DNA of 64,000 bases from Tipula vernalis (lineage: Eukaryota; Arthropoda; Insecta; Diptera; Tipulidae). Under the pieces are notes generated by a model, which did not search any database, was not told the origin of the DNA, and saw only the letters and a program-made list of their open reading frames with translations. Shown here piece by piece: positions 1 to 12,146 of the stretch. Both the position numbers and the translations under genes were made by a program. Each line of letters starts with the position of its first letter. Position 1 is the stretch's first letter. The stretch is taken from positions 127,633,605-127,697,604 of the forward strand of contig OY282559.1 in the NCBI GenBank assembly GCA_958295665.1, read 5' to 3'.

Positions 1-167
1 TATTTAAACAAAAACCAGCATAAAACATGATAAATATTTGGTGCCTTTATATACAAAAGCATATTATTGCGTCCATCGACGATTTAACAGAAAAAAGATT
101 GACCTCGGCATTTACAAAAAAAAATGCATACGATGATTTTTCAGTTTGTTTGTCGGGATTCAATTGA

Positions 168-1975
168 TTTTTTTTTTTCAGCAGATGATTAATTTTTGTT
201 TTATTGTCTTTAAAGTTTTTTCTATGTTGTATTTCAACTATTTTGCGGACGCCTAATATTGTTGAGTGCGGTCCACTTAATTAATATAAAGATGGAGGTG
301 GAGCCAAGGTCAACAAAGAGCTTGAGAGCATAATATGTATTAACCTCATCGATGTATTCCATCTTTAAGTCTTGGTAAAGGTGTTCATTTATAATACACC
401 ACGAAGCATTTACAATGTTTCGAAGTACTTTATTTTGGAATGTCTGTATCACATTGACATTCTTTTCCTTGATACAGCCCCAAGGCTCTATACTGCTACA
501 GTTGCTGACTCTATTAATCGATGTTTGCAGTTTATTTGTAACGCTTCTACATTACCCTTACTGCCAAAATTGCAGTATAATCGTATGTTATACCACAAGA
601 CGATCGAAAATTTTCGATTATACGAGACGTATTGCCTGAAACACCACGAGACCGAAGGTCGAGTGGTGTTTTGCAAAGGCAATACGTCGAAATAAGAGAA
701 AATTATCCATTGTCGTGTGGTATACAGGAGACTATATCTTGAATCAATTATTTGTAAAGAATTATTCCCGAAACGATCCATTTTGGATTTATTGAAGTCG
801 ATAACTGGAAACTGACATATATAAACAGAATTGTTGTTTTTTTTTTTGTCAAATTTCAAATTTGCTAAGCCTACACGATTTTAACTATGCTACTACATTT
901 TACAAATGTTTATATAATCGATTATACAAAGGCTTATATAATCGATGTAACCATAGTTACTATATTTTAACTATTAGAAAGACCAGGCATACATTGATTT
1001 TTATAATTTAATGAGTGATATAGTCGGCATAAGTCTTTATGGTTGATTCTTCTATTTATGAAACTCTCGGTCGAATTTTCTTTAGGTCTGTGTTTTTTCT
1101 TCGTATCCTACACGGAAGTGCCTGTCAGTTATGTAGTTAGTAATCCTTTGTGCCAAACGTGATTAAATGCTTCCGCTTCATCCAGAAAAGAGATTGAACA
1201 TAAATTTACAGTCTAAGTTTTATATTGTAGTATCTGTGACTACATGTACTTAGTCTACAGTCGAATGGTTTTCGCTGAAACCAACCTTTTTATATGAATA
1301 AGATTTTTACCCACCAGTATGTGCTTGATTATCTTCAAGAGCAGTTTTTCAAATATCTTTGATATAGTAGGGTCTAAATGATTTTTTTATCGTTACATTT
1401 TGTGTTTGGCTTTAAGATCATGAGTCATTCCTCCGCTACATTCTACTGCCTTGGAACATATCATAAACGCAGCATTGATTATACGAAGATACTTTATTTA
1501 GTAGTTGATTAATAATTTGTCCTCATATCCAGGAGCTTTTCTAAGTTTAGATCTTTAATTTTCTCTTTTAGCAATTGTAGCGTTATAATTTGTTTTCATC
1601 AGCAGATTGCATGTGTAAAAGTTGAAACATTTCTTCAAGGGCTCTCGCAAACATATTAGCTTTTACCCCATCTTGTATTGCCATTTTTAATGCGTGCTAT
1701 CGAAATTGTTGGTCTCTTAAGTACTTTCGTTGCTTTCCACAAGGATTATTCAGAGTCTTTCTGGCCGGTCAGTAAAGACAAATAGGTACTTATTGTTTCA
1801 TTCTTAACTGTTCTGATGAGAGATTTAAGTTTTTACATACATAGTTTATTAAGCACGGTTTTATTTTCTGCATTTCGATTTGTTTGCCAAAACTTTCGTG
1901 TTTCTCGTTTCCTTACCAAAAGCTCTCTTACTTTAAGTGGATATATTTTATTGGCGATCATCTACCTAATGATAT
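168..1975 (-). mobile_element. Jockey-clade LINE remnant (RT and C-terminal domain, 3' end)
   Basis: Degenerate non-LTR retrotransposon read on the minus strand. From high to low coordinates the translation shows the endonuclease-RT linker (about 1911-1681, with SLWKATKVLKRPT, two stops), an RT motif A-like block with LDEAEAFNHVWHKGL (about 1190-1125), and the jockey C-terminal signature EPWGCIKEK followed by IQTFQNKVLRNIVNA and LYQDLKMEY (about 490-340). These blocks are in the order expected for jockey-family ORF2. The reading is broken by many stops and frameshifts, so it is inactive. A run of T at 168-178 on the plus strand fits the 3' A tail. The same C-terminal block recurs at the right edge of the window (63767-63991), so the family is multi-copy here. 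ORF1 and the endonuclease are missing or unrecognisable. Confidence 0.8.
626..688. repeat. 63-bp nested palindrome (hairpin)
   Basis: The left arm begins GACGTATTGCCT and ends AACACCAC. The right arm begins GTGGTGTT and ends AGGCAATACGTC. The two pair with a small bulge, and the loop carries a second short pair (GACC/GGTC). It lies inside the jockey remnant and does not resemble jockey coding sequence. Confidence 0.65.
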
Positions 1976-2239
1976 CCAAATAAGATCATAAGACAAAACA
2001 CAAATCGAATGTTGTGGCTGACTAATGCCATTTTATCAGTTCCCGTGCGCACCGCATAGACAGTCAGTCAAAATTCGCACCAACCGCGTAGTGCAACCAC
2101 GCCACCATCGAAATCTACTAATCGCTAAAATTGCTCAGCCGCAACATCACTTACTAGCATCAAAGCTAAACGTCACAATTTTCTTTATTTCACTGTTGTT
2201 GAACGACACAATTTCATAACTATAAGTCTCATTTATGTT
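1976..2239. other. No gene recognised
   Basis: Short stretch between the LINE remnant and the BEL/Pao remnant. There is an open frame at 2025-2219 on the plus strand whose product I do not recognise; it may be degraded gag or protease sequence of the BEL element. Confidence 0.3.
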
Positions 2240-3063
2240 TCACACAATTTTTTCGTGGTGTCCATTAACGCTATGCTGCCGATACTGCGTTTCTCAGCAT
2301 CATTCGCTGTTACACAAAGGTGCCGATGAAGTTTCGAACATCATCAATTGCTATGCATCGGTGCTTGCCGTTGCCAACTCCAAGGCGATGTCACCATGTG
2401 TTCTTAACTTAATTTGTTGCTAGGTGCGGAGATTTATCAACAATTGCTAGCAATGGGTCAAATCAAGACAGCTGATCATCTTTCTAAGCTCCAGATTACC
2501 GTTGTAGTTTGGGTTGTGTTCGGAAAAATGTCATTTCACAAAAAATCGAACCATATTTTTGGATCATCGCGAATTTCCCTCATTAAATCAATTGCTGTTA
2601 TCTGAAGAAATTGAATGTAAAAATAATTTCACTGAATTCCCTATGCGTGACAATGAAAGAAGGTTAGTCGTAAAACTTTCATTTTCATCAGTTCCGGCGA
2701 TTATGGCCGATTAATAATTTTTTACAATCTGGAAAGACGGCTCCACAGCTATTCGCAGTTTATTGATAAGTACAAATCGTTAGGTCATATAGAAAACATC
2801 TAATCGATATCCGTCATATCACCGAATTTTTACTTGACACATCGCTGCGTAATGAAGCCTGAAAACTTCTCAATGAAATTAAGTGTTTTTGATGGATCAG
2901 CCAAAATTTCAAACGGGCATTTATTAAATATAATCATGATGATGGGCCCAGTTGTCCAAAACGACCTGTTTACAATATTGATTCGTTTTGGAGCACATGC
3001 ATACGCGTTCAGCGAGGATATTGTCAAGATGTATCGGTATACATTTTGGAATCGGCGGGCATA
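2240..3063 (+). pseudogene. BEL/Pao retrotransposon pol fragment (protease-RT junction)
   Basis: Recognised from the order of three BEL/Pao blocks in different frames. The first, at about 2414-2540, reads LLGAEIYQQLL...WVVFGK, the end of the aspartic protease region. The second, at about 2600-2714, reads IECKNNFTEFPMRDNERR, the spacer before RT. The third, at 2834-3045, reads VFDGSAKISNG, GPVVQNDL and ILIRFGAHAYAFSEDIVKMYR, the N-terminal part of Pao-type RT. Stops and frameshifts separate all three. The coding similarity ends abruptly near 3045, before the YxDD box, so the fragment is 3' truncated. No LTR was found nearby. The element class is well supported; the exact family is not. Confidence 0.75.
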
Positions 3064-3289
3064 AGGACTATTACATCAGGAACGGGCGTATTTTGTATTT
3101 TTTTGGGATTTTTTTGGAGATTTTTATTTTCAGAAATATGATGTTATCCCGAAATTTTTCATTATAGATATTAGGTGTTGGTCCGAACGCCAAAAAATAG
3201 TAATTTTTGTCAATTATTTGATCTTTGTTACAAAACTGCGCTTTCAGTATAAATTTTAGTCTATATTGTGGACCGTCATGCGTCCATCA

Positions 3290-4190
3290 TTATTGTTGTC
3301 AAAACCTTGTTGGTTTCATTCAAAAATTGATGTAATAAGAGGATTTAAACAATAGATAGAACCTGAAACAGAATGCAATTTAATAGATGCTTAATTTTAG
3401 TTCGTTTTATACTTAAAAGCTCAAAATATAGGCAAGACAATTTCCTACAAATAAAATGACATTTTGTTAACACAACCATACAATAATTTTTTGTTAAATT
3501 ATTCATTAGTAAACCAAGAAAATCGCGACTATCTCAAATTTTAACAGATTTAACAACAACAACATTACAATAAGAATTGTTGTGGTCAAAATCTTGCGGG
3601 TTTCTTTAAAAATTCGTTGTTATAATAAAAAGCTTCATAAAAAGCTAAAATCTGAAACCGGATAACGTAAAATACAACACTAGCTAATTAATTAGATGTA
3701 ATTTTGAGCTTGTTGTAACTTTAAAGCTTACAAAGCTTTGACAATTTTTAATAAATTAAATGACATTTTTGTTACCACTCATTTACAATAAATTTTTTGT
3801 TAAATATGTTATTGGTAAATCACGAAAATCACAAGTATTTAAATTTTAATAAATTTGACAACAACAACGTTTCATTTTGAATTGTTGTTGTCAAAATCTG
3901 ATTGGTTTCGTTAAAATTGTGTTGAAATAAGGGCATTTTAAAATGCTAGAATCTGAAACCGAATAACCAAAAATGTAACACTAGCTAATTCAATAGATGT
4001 TTATTTTTAGCTTGTCGGAAACGAAAGCTCAGAAAGTTCTAAAATTTTTTATAAATAAAGTGACATTTTGGTTAGCACAACTTTACAATAGTTTTTTGTT
4101 AAGTAATTTATTAGTAAACTACGAAAATAACAACACAATTTGACCACAACAACAATTCATTTAGAATTGTCGCCATTATATCACGGGTTT
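3290..4190. repeat. Three diverged tandem copies of a ~290-bp repeat
   Basis: The phrase ATTGTTGT..TCAAAA followed by GGTTTC recurs at about 3292, 3576 and 3881, and a decayed copy of the start is at 4166 (spacings about 284, 305 and 285). Between these, each unit repeats the same order of landmarks: GAATTTAA-type AT-rich run, 'AAAATGACATTTTGTTAAC', 'CAATAATTTTTTGTTAA', 'AATCACGA..TC' and 'ACAACAACAAC'. The unit has no open frame. It looks like a short satellite-type array. Confidence 0.75.
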
Positions 4191-7100
4191 GGCGTTGAAT
4201 TTAGCGCACTTTTTTTAGACCGAGTTTATTTGATAAATTAAATTTGGAGTCTAGTTGAAGGATTTAAGAGATTTTGGCTAGTGGTTGACTTAGGAAATGA
4301 GTTGGCCGTTACACTAAGTTAAGTGAAATTAGTTCACGTTGGCTTCTAATTTTTCGGGCCGAAGCTCTATTCAGCTCATAAGGTTTCTTCCATTTGTATT
4401 TTAATACAAATGAACTTGAATTTACAGTTGAAAAGCATCATTACAATTATTTTCTATAGTTGTGATTATTTTGCGAATTATTACCTCAATCTGGTTCTCA
4501 AGTAACCAAAATGTAAACTTACTTGTTCACACCTCATTTTGGCTACATAAGTCGTTCAGTGTACAGACAGTTTGTTCCGCAACGACTACAAACATAAACA
4601 GCAAGAAACATAGGATCTCAAATTGAATTGCTCAAGTGCGAATAAAAAATTTAAAGCTTAGTGACTTTATACGTTTCTAAATTTTGAACATTGCTTTACA
4701 TTGCTCTGTCAAGTTTGCAAAAGGATAGCAAAAGGTAAAATTCAACTTTTTGTCGGCTTTGTACTGCAGAATTAATTACTGCCGATAAATGTGAACATCA
4801 AATTCACTTAACAAAACTAAGTTCCAAATCCGGCACGGACTGGGTAAACTCGAACCCGTGTACCCCGACCTTCCATTTGCCGTTCTTTTGCGTTTCCTTG
4901 TTCCCATCCCTTCATCCCACCTTTAATCTTTCCAAGTCTTTCCGAATCTTTCCGAATCCTTCCATCAATTCAGATTTTGAAGAGTTCTCGTATAGTTTTT
5001 TGCTTAAACGTCAAAACCGAATACATTACTATGCCCAATGTTAAATAGACCGCAATCGGAGTAATCACTTTAGCGAAAGTTAGTTTAAGGCGCACATAAG
5101 CAACAAATAATTGAAACCTGTTTAATCTTTAGGCGTTGTTCCTGGCGAACCCCTGTACAGTAACAACTGTATTAAAAATAATTTTGTTAATAAATTATCT
5201 TCAATAAATTTACCATATTGGATTAAAATCAACCTGGTTGACAATTTCAAACCCTATATCACATAATCCAACAAATTTCTCATCATTATCATCCCGATAA
5301 ATAAATATTTCCATTTTATTAAATATAATGTCAAATTTATTTAAATGAAAATTGAAAATTTCTCTTAACCGAGTATGTAGATGTTATACGACGAATTTTA
5401 TACCTTTTGTGTATGTGATCGAGTCACATCGTTCCACCCATCACAAATCGGATAAAATTGGATAAAATGTGTTTCCTTGTTGGTTGTGTATGTAGATGTA
5501 TGTAGCTATTACGTATGTGTGTTAAATTTATGTTGTATACATATGTGTCGTTCATATATCGTTCGTGTGTCGAGGCAAAATGAGTGTAAATTATGATTAG
5601 TATTATTGGCATTATTATGTTTTTGGCACATTATGTCACAGAAGATAATTGAAATAATATAATTTATATTGAGAGATACAAATATAAGGATTTTTTTTTT
5701 AAATAAAAAGGTTTATATAGTTTCGATGTCATCCCTTATCATTATAAAAACTTTACATATTAAAAATAAACTTAATATGTTGCCCTAATTACATTTTATC
5801 GATATGATGTATGACAGCTAAAAGGCATATTGGCATAGTCGTCGTTACGACCTCTCGCCAATATGTGTGCACAGTTGAATTTACATTTTTATTTAGAAAA
5901 TTATCTGTATACCCTGATAATACATAGCTACTAGTATTTTCGCCCCCAAGCATTCTAATTATCATAAAATATAAAGTTTTGTAACATAATTAAGATTTTA
6001 ATTGGTTTCCAGTTAAAAAGTAGAACAATAATATATTTGTATATAATTTTGTCAACAGACTGTGAGAAACAAAAGTTTTCGATTTCTCTAGAAAAGCAAA
6101 AACTTTATTCTGTGTGTAACTGAATAAATTTTATGCATTTATTTATATATGTATACCCACAATCGCTTAACCCAGAGTTCACGTTCTCGTAAATTATTTA
6201 TTGGACTTACTCATATTATGAAAGTGTTAGTTCGATAAAAGAGGTATGTATGTATAGACATACAGATATGTGTCAGAATTGCAATAATAAATTTATATAT
6301 GTAGACGTTCGAGAAGAGTGATTAGCAATAATGTTTAGGTGTGTTCCTATTCCCAGAAAATTAATAAAACTTTGTAATCAATCTAATTGATTGGTGCTGT
6401 TCCTGCCATTCGTCCTTTTACATTTCATTGCTTTCCAAACTTTTTTCATTAATTCACATTCTAATGAATTTATTAATCAATATATCAAATGTTTATTCAT
6501 GCGGTGATGAATTCAAACAAAATGCTGCACTCTTCTTTAATAGGTTCTCTTAACTTTTCTCTCTCTTGTATTGATTACCTAATTACAGGCAATCCAATTT
6601 ACTTTTGAAATCTATTATACAATCGATTTAACATTTGAATTTGCCAAATCTTAGAAACTCCACAATTGAACCAATCGAAAACCAATAAAATAATACGATT
6701 ACGGATATCTTCGGTTCAGAATATTAATTCATCATCATTAAAAACGTTGGTTCACAACATTAATTCAACTTCCGTCCCCTTACTATTTCAGTAATTTTGA
6801 TGCGTTGCTGAAGAGTGAAATGAATGTTGATTATCAAAATGCCTGGAAAAATGCATATGAATATGAAAGGAAGGTGGCAGTATTTCTTTTAATTATCTGG
6901 AACTACCAAAAATTTTGAAATTTAATTGGTTGAACTATTCGAATAAAACTTTTGCCCAAATAACAAAATATACACTGTGTCCCATTATCAATTTCCATTG
7001 AATAAATTTTTACCAAACAAATCTAGGGTAGTTTTGCTCAAACCACTTCAATCACTAACTCCGAATTAACTCCGCGGGGAAAATATTTGTTCTGAGAAAT

Positions 7101-7259
7101 TAATTAATTTTCTGAATGGATTATATTCCCGTCACTTCAGTTTGGTTAAATTAAATAATTGTTCGCATACTTAATTCAGTTTTAAAAAGGTAAATATCGC
7201 AGATTTAAGTCATAATATAAAATAATTAAATTGGAGTGGAACAATTTTTATTTATTTCA
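4191..7259. other. AT-rich stretch, no gene recognised
   Basis: About 3 kb with no convincing reading frame. There are short ATGTATGT-type microsatellite tracts at about 5480-5570 and 6240-6260. The piece at 4840-4960 is locally GC-richer with a TCTTTCCGAA repeat. I see no element ends or domains. Confidence 0.5.
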
Positions 7260-7660
7260 CCAAAAAAATGAGAAGGTTGAAATCCAAATGTTGTTGATAG
7301 TGAAATGAATATAACGTCTTGAAATGAAATTACACATACTTAACAACCTCATGAAAAAGTTCAGAAAAACGTTCCTTCTTTTTCTTCCGCTGGTGCTATA
7401 TCCCATGAAGGAATCTGGCTGCCTGATTTTTTTTATGTCTCTTCCAACGTCATCCATCCATATCGGGCAGGTATGTATGTCTTTCTTTCGTTGGTGTCGA
7501 ATCTAAAGTCTATTTAGTGGTCCAAACCATCTTAGCTTTGATGCATTTATGAATCCGACGATGCCAACTTTATCGAGATCATTTCTGATCGCGTTATTCA
7601 TTTTCTTTCTGTTCATGGCTCCCTCTTTGATGGGGCCGATAATTATTCTGATTGATTTTG
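7260..7660 (-). mobile_element. 3' tail of a non-LTR retrotransposon (RTE/CR1-like C-terminus)
   Basis: On the minus strand, about 7650-7510 reads RIIIGPIKEGAMNRKKMNN and then GFINASKLRWFGPLNRL. After a frameshift, 7480-7380 reads GWMDDVGRDIKKIR. The order 'GP(V/I)..., RLRWxGHxxRM, RWxDDVxxDLKKL' is the usual C-terminal tail of several LINE clades, RTE-like elements among them. The RT itself is absent, so this is a 5'-truncated and decayed copy. The clade assignment is tentative; the LINE nature is fairly secure. Confidence 0.55.
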
Positions 7661-7791
7661 TGTTGTCAGTGTTGTTGTATTCTAATTATTTCCAAAATAA
7701 ACTTGGATTGACTTACGAATATCAATAAATATACTCTACATACAATAAAGCAATTGGCTGATCGATTGGTAATCAATCTCTCATAATCTTA

Positions 7792-7796
7792 TCTTT
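7792..7796. repeat. Target-site duplication TCTTT (left; right copy 12404-12408)
   Basis: The pentamer TCTTT immediately precedes the left LTR and immediately follows the right LTR, as expected for a Ty3/gypsy integration event. Confidence 0.7.
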
Positions 7797-7957
7797 TATT
7801 ATATATTTATGTATGTGATGAGGGGTCATCGATGTCCCGTAGAGTTATAAACATTAATGTATTATGTATAAGTTACAGAATAATAAAGAATAATTATAAA
7901 GTGTGACCGAATTGTTTCTTGAAAGTGAAGTGTGTGGTATCGGAGAAATACATAACA
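7797..7957 (+). repeat. 5' LTR of the gypsy element, internally deleted
   Basis: The end matches the right LTR without mismatch over about 120 bp (GAGGGGTCATCGATGTCC through ATACATAACA), except for a small indel near 7843. It lacks about 100 bp that are present after GTATGT in the right LTR. Both LTRs begin TATTATATAT instead of the usual TG. Confidence 0.88.
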
Positions 7958-7970
7958 TTGGCGATGAGAA
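7958..7970 (+). promoter_or_regulatory. Probable tRNA primer-binding site
   Basis: TTGGCGATGAG starts directly after the left LTR. A TGG start next to the LTR is the normal form of a site complementary to a tRNA 3' CCA end. I cannot name the tRNA. Confidence 0.6.
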
Positions 7971-8048
7971 TAAAAATTTAAGAACGCGTGAGTGAAGAGA
8001 AATTGTAAAATTTTTTTTTTCCTTGATAACTGTCCAAGTGAATCCGCT

Positions 8049-9650
8049 ATGCCACATGTGGGAAAAATTAAAGAGTTTGGACCGGGTGATGATTTTGAAT
8101 CTTACTTTGACCATCTTCAAATTTTCTTGAAAATTAATGAAATTGCGGACGGAAAAAAAACGCTGATGCTGCAAAGTTTAATTGGCAAGTCAACTTATCA
8201 TACATTAAAAGCGTTAGTAACACCAGATGATCCATCCGGGAAATCATTCGATGATTTAGTTACCGTGTTGCAAGATCATTTCGAACCAAAAGTGAATAAA
8301 CGGGCGGAACGTTACAAATTTTATAAAACGGTACAACATAGTGGTGAATCAAATACTGATTTTATTGTGCGGTTAAAAGCGTTAGCTCAACCTTGCAAAT
8401 TCGGGGATTATCTGGTCGGAGATGCCAAAGCAACAGCTTTTAAAAGTAAGGCGCTGGACGATGCGCTAAAAGATCGTTTTATTGTCGGGTTGCAATGCAA
8501 GTCCATTCAATGTGAGCTGTTAAAAGATGACACCATCGATTTTCATGGCTGTTGTTCAAAAGCAATTAATATGGAGATGTCGTCACGTGAAGCAAGGAAT
8601 TTGCAGCCTTTACCGCAAAACAAAGTCGAAGATCAGTCGAATAAATTAAACCAACACACAAGTCGAAGTTCTCAGCAACAATTTAATAAGTCGTCAAGTA
8701 GAGAGTCATCACCTTATCGTCATACAAGTCAAGGTCGAATCAATTCACAAGATTGGAATGGTAGACGAAGTCGTAGTCCTGCAGTAAATTGGGAAAGTTT
8801 TCGATGCCATCGTAAGGGTCATACATCCAGAGTCTGCCGCAGCAACAATTACAAAGTAGATTTGATACAAAGTAACACATCAAACCAACAGCCAGCATGT
8901 ATTGTTGTAAGCATTGGAGGTCAAACCTGGGAAATGGAAGTGGATACTGGGGCCTACTCATCATTCATATCACAGGAAGTTTTTTGTTCTAATTTTAAAA
9001 ATATAAAGTTAAATTCAATTTCTAATACACTTTTATCTATTACAGGTCAAGCTACGGATGCGTTGGGAAAAATCAAAGTGAATGTCTTGTTTAATAATAA
9101 AAAATACTTATTGGAACTTATTGTGATCAAGACCAATAAAACTTTTCAACCATTATTGGGGAGAAATTGGTTGCATATTTTAGTTCCAGATTGGAGGAAT
9201 AATATGTTTCGTCAAAAGGAATGTACCAAAATTTGTCGGGAAAATGAGTCGCAAACATGTCAGGACCAAACCATACGTAAAATTTATTCAAACATGTACG
9301 ACGTACTTAAAGAACAATTTCCAACTGTAATTAATCAACAGTTAGATGAACCAATACGTGGGTACGAAGCAGAAATAGTGGTACCGGAGCAGGTTAGTCC
9401 AATCTTTCACTGTGCCTATTCAGTTCCTTATAAATTAAGACCCAAGGTAGAAGCCGAGCTAGATAGATTAGAATCCGAAAAAATTTTAGTACGTGTAACA
9501 AAAAGTAAGTGGGCTAGTCCAATTGTCGTAGTCCCTAAGGCATCAGGAGCAATAAGGTTGTGTATAGATTGTCGGGTAACCATCAACTCAAAGATTTCTA
9601 CGGATTATTATCCTCTTCCAAAGCAAATTCTAAATTTTTTTGCGTATTAG
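8049..9650 (+). pseudogene. gypsy gag-protease-RT N-terminus
   Basis: Continuous frame from the ATG at 8049 (MPHVGKIKEFGPGDDFE); the frame is open further up, but without an ATG. The first ~190 residues have the gag fold typical of arthropod gypsy elements (SYFDHLQIFLKIN, KALVTPDDP). A basic serine-rich stretch follows, then a zinc knuckle (about 8800-8845) reading FRCHRKGHTSRVC, whose first cysteine position is serine or phenylalanine. The protease has VDTGAYSSFIS (about 8940) and LLGRNWL. RT begins with KWASPIVVVPKASGAIRLCID and DYYPLPKQ, then the frame is lost near 9620. In an intact element these are one Gag-Pol polyprotein acting in cytoplasmic particles. Confidence 0.88.
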
Positions 9651-10900
9651 ATCTTGCTGGAGCCTATCAACAGTTAGCTGTATCGGAACGAAGTCAAGAA
9701 TATTTGACCATTAATACCCACAAGGGGTTATATAGATATACGCGACTCCCGTTCGGAGTTTCTAGTGCCCCTGCAATATTCCAGTCAATAATGGACCAAA
9801 TTCTAGGCAATTTGGAGAAAACATTTGGTTACCTAGTGACATATTGATAGGAGGTGAGTCAGAAGATGATTGTAGGGCCAAATTGATGTCAGTTCTAGAA
9901 AGATTAGCGAAGTCCAACTTCAAAATCAATGTCGAAAAATGTAAATTCATTCAACCAAGAGTTTTATATTTGGATCATACTCTGTCGAAAGAAGGTATTA
10001 GTCCAAATGAAGAGAAAATTAGGGCCATCGTCGAAGCTCCAAATCCTAAGAATCTAACCGAACTTCAATCTTATCTCGGTCTTTTGACCTACTATGGGAA
10101 GTTCATTCCGAATTTGTCTACGGAATTAATGGAGTTGTATAAGCTATTAAAAAAGGATGTTGCATATATTTGGTCGGAAGCTTGTGAAAAATGTTTTAAG
10201 AATAGTAAAAAATTAATTTTAAATAATAACCTTTTACAATTATATGATCCAAACAAGGAAATTATTATTTCAACTGATGCTAGTCCATATGGTGTCGGGG
10301 CAGTATTGTCTCATTTAGTCGAAGGTGTTGAAAAACCAGTACTTTTTGTCTCGAGTACTCTTTCGGCGGCTGAGAGAAATTATTCTCAGTTACATCGAGG
10401 GGCACTGGCGATCATATTCGCATTGAAAAATTTCATAAGTATATATATGGGCATCAATTTACTATATTTACGGATCACCAGGCTCTAAAAGAAATTTTTC
10501 ACCCCAAAAAATAACTCCTTCTGTGGGTGCTGCTCGTCTGCAGAGATGGTCTGTTATTTTGTCTATGTACAATTATAAGCTGGAGTACAAGAGTGGTTCT
10601 AAAAACGGTAATGCAGATGCAATGTCAAGATTGCCTCTAAATGAGCCTACGGGAATAGACGAAACAAACTGCATTAATTTTATTAAAGATTCTGTATATA
10701 TTCCAATTGATATGTTGCAGATTTCTCATGAAACTACTAGAGATCCGATATTACAACAGGTGCGTACGTTTGTTATGTCGGATTGGCCTACAAAGATTTC
10801 AGAAATTCTTAAGCCGTATTATAGGAATCGTTATAGTTTGAGTACAGAAAATGAATGTTTATATTATGCCAACAGAATTATAGTGCCAGAAAAATAAAAA
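9610..10900 (+). pseudogene. gypsy RT-RNase H, broken at the YLDD box
   Basis: Continues RT in another frame: CVLDLAGAYQQLAV (motif A, about 9643), RLPFGVSSAPAIFQ (about 9745). At 9832-9852 the sequence encodes YL and then needs one extra base to read the DD of the catalytic YLDD box, so the frame breaks exactly there. It resumes with ILIGGESEDD. RNase H shows STDASPYGVGAVL (about 10270), a frameshift near 10430, then TDHQALKEIF in another frame and a stop near 10510. From 10523 the connection domain (GNADAMSRLP) and pre-integrase linker follow to a stop near 10897. Confidence 0.88.
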
Positions 10901-10903
10901 AAT

Positions 10904-11967
10904 ATTTAGTTGAGGTTGTTACATGAAGGTCACTTAGGAATTGTTAAAATGAAGTTATTAGCTCGTTCTTATGTTTGGTGGAATTTAATAGACAAAGATA
11001 TAGAGACCTATGTAAATTCTTGTAATGTTTGTCAGGCAGTATCCAATGTTCCTGTAGAAAATGTAATTACGTCATGGAAACCAAGTGAATACCCATTTGA
11101 GCGAGTACATGCGGATTTCTTAGAATTCGCAACGTTTGTGTTTCTGCTTATAGTCGATACATAATAGTAAATTTTGTGATGTTCAAATAATGAATAATAC
11201 TAATGCTCAGAGTGTCATAAAAAAACTGTACAATTTGTTCCTTGTGTATGGGTTGCCAGGGAAGATAGTATCGGATAATGGTCCATTATTTACATCTTTT
11301 GCAATAAAAAATTTCTGCAAGACTTATAAAATTGAGTGGATATTTTCACCACCTTACCACGCACAATGCAATGGGTCAGCAGAAAGATATGTTCAAATCG
11401 TAAAAAAATGTTTGAAAAAATTTTTGATCGAAAACTCTGAAATTTTTGATGGTACATAGAAATACTCCAAGTACAGTTACAAAACAGACACCAAATGAAT
11501 TGATTTTTTCATACAAAACGCGATCTATGCTTGCTCTTGTGAATAACAAAAAACAAGTAAGATTTAATTTACAAAATAAGCAAATTGATAAAAATGTAAT
11601 AGAAAATAAAAATAATGAATGTAGAGATAAGCTAATCACCAAAAAATTAAATAATTTTAAGGAGGGGGAGAAAGTGCTATATAGAAATCATTTTAAAAAT
11701 TCTGTAAGATGGGTGCCATCTCGAATTTTAAAGCGAACCTCTCAGACGATGTATCTCATTAATGTAAATAATAGTGTCAGGAACGTGCATGTCAATCAAT
11801 TAAGGTTATCGAATTTGGCAGATAAATTTCATCCCGCGGTACACATTTTTCCACAACAAGTGAAGCTTCCAAGATATCCGAATAAGCGCAAACCGAGTAC
11901 AACAATAGAGCTGATACGTTTGAAAATAATTCGTAGATCGCCTGATCGTTTTCAAAGCACAAATTAA
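10904..11967 (+). pseudogene. gypsy integrase
   Basis: The HHCC zinc-binding region is visible as LLHEGHLGIVKMK and then CNVCQ. The catalytic core shows the first Asp in RVHADFLE (about 11108), the second in VSDNGPLFTS (about 11275) and the Glu in HAQCNGSAERYVQIVK (about 11360-11405), so the DDE residues are all present. Two stops at 11161-11166 and a frameshift near 11450 (with apparent loss of a few residues before RNTPSTVTKQTPNELIF) break it. The C-terminal part to 11967 contains the NVHVNQLRL stretch found after the core in gypsy integrases. Nuclear DNA-joining enzyme in intact relatives. Confidence 0.88.
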
Positions 11968-12133
11968 AAATCTAAATTAGTCTGCCATTACCTTTAAATA
12001 ATTGAGTGAGAAACTAAAATTTAAGACTGCTTTAAAATTTTAAAATGTGAAGATTTTTGTTGTAAAAGTAATGAATAATTTATTAGCCACTTAAAATTGT
12101 ATTGTTAAATAACCTAGTAGGTATGATTAATTT

Positions 12134-12146
12134 AAGAAGGGGAAAG
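12134..12146 (+). promoter_or_regulatory. Polypurine tract
   Basis: AAGAAGGGGAAAG lies directly before the right LTR, the expected position of the plus-strand primer. Confidence 0.75.

Noticed and set aside
4840..4900. GGGTTCGAGTTTACCC on the minus strand, reminiscent of a tRNA T-arm
   Set aside because: No acceptor, D or anticodon stem can be placed around it.
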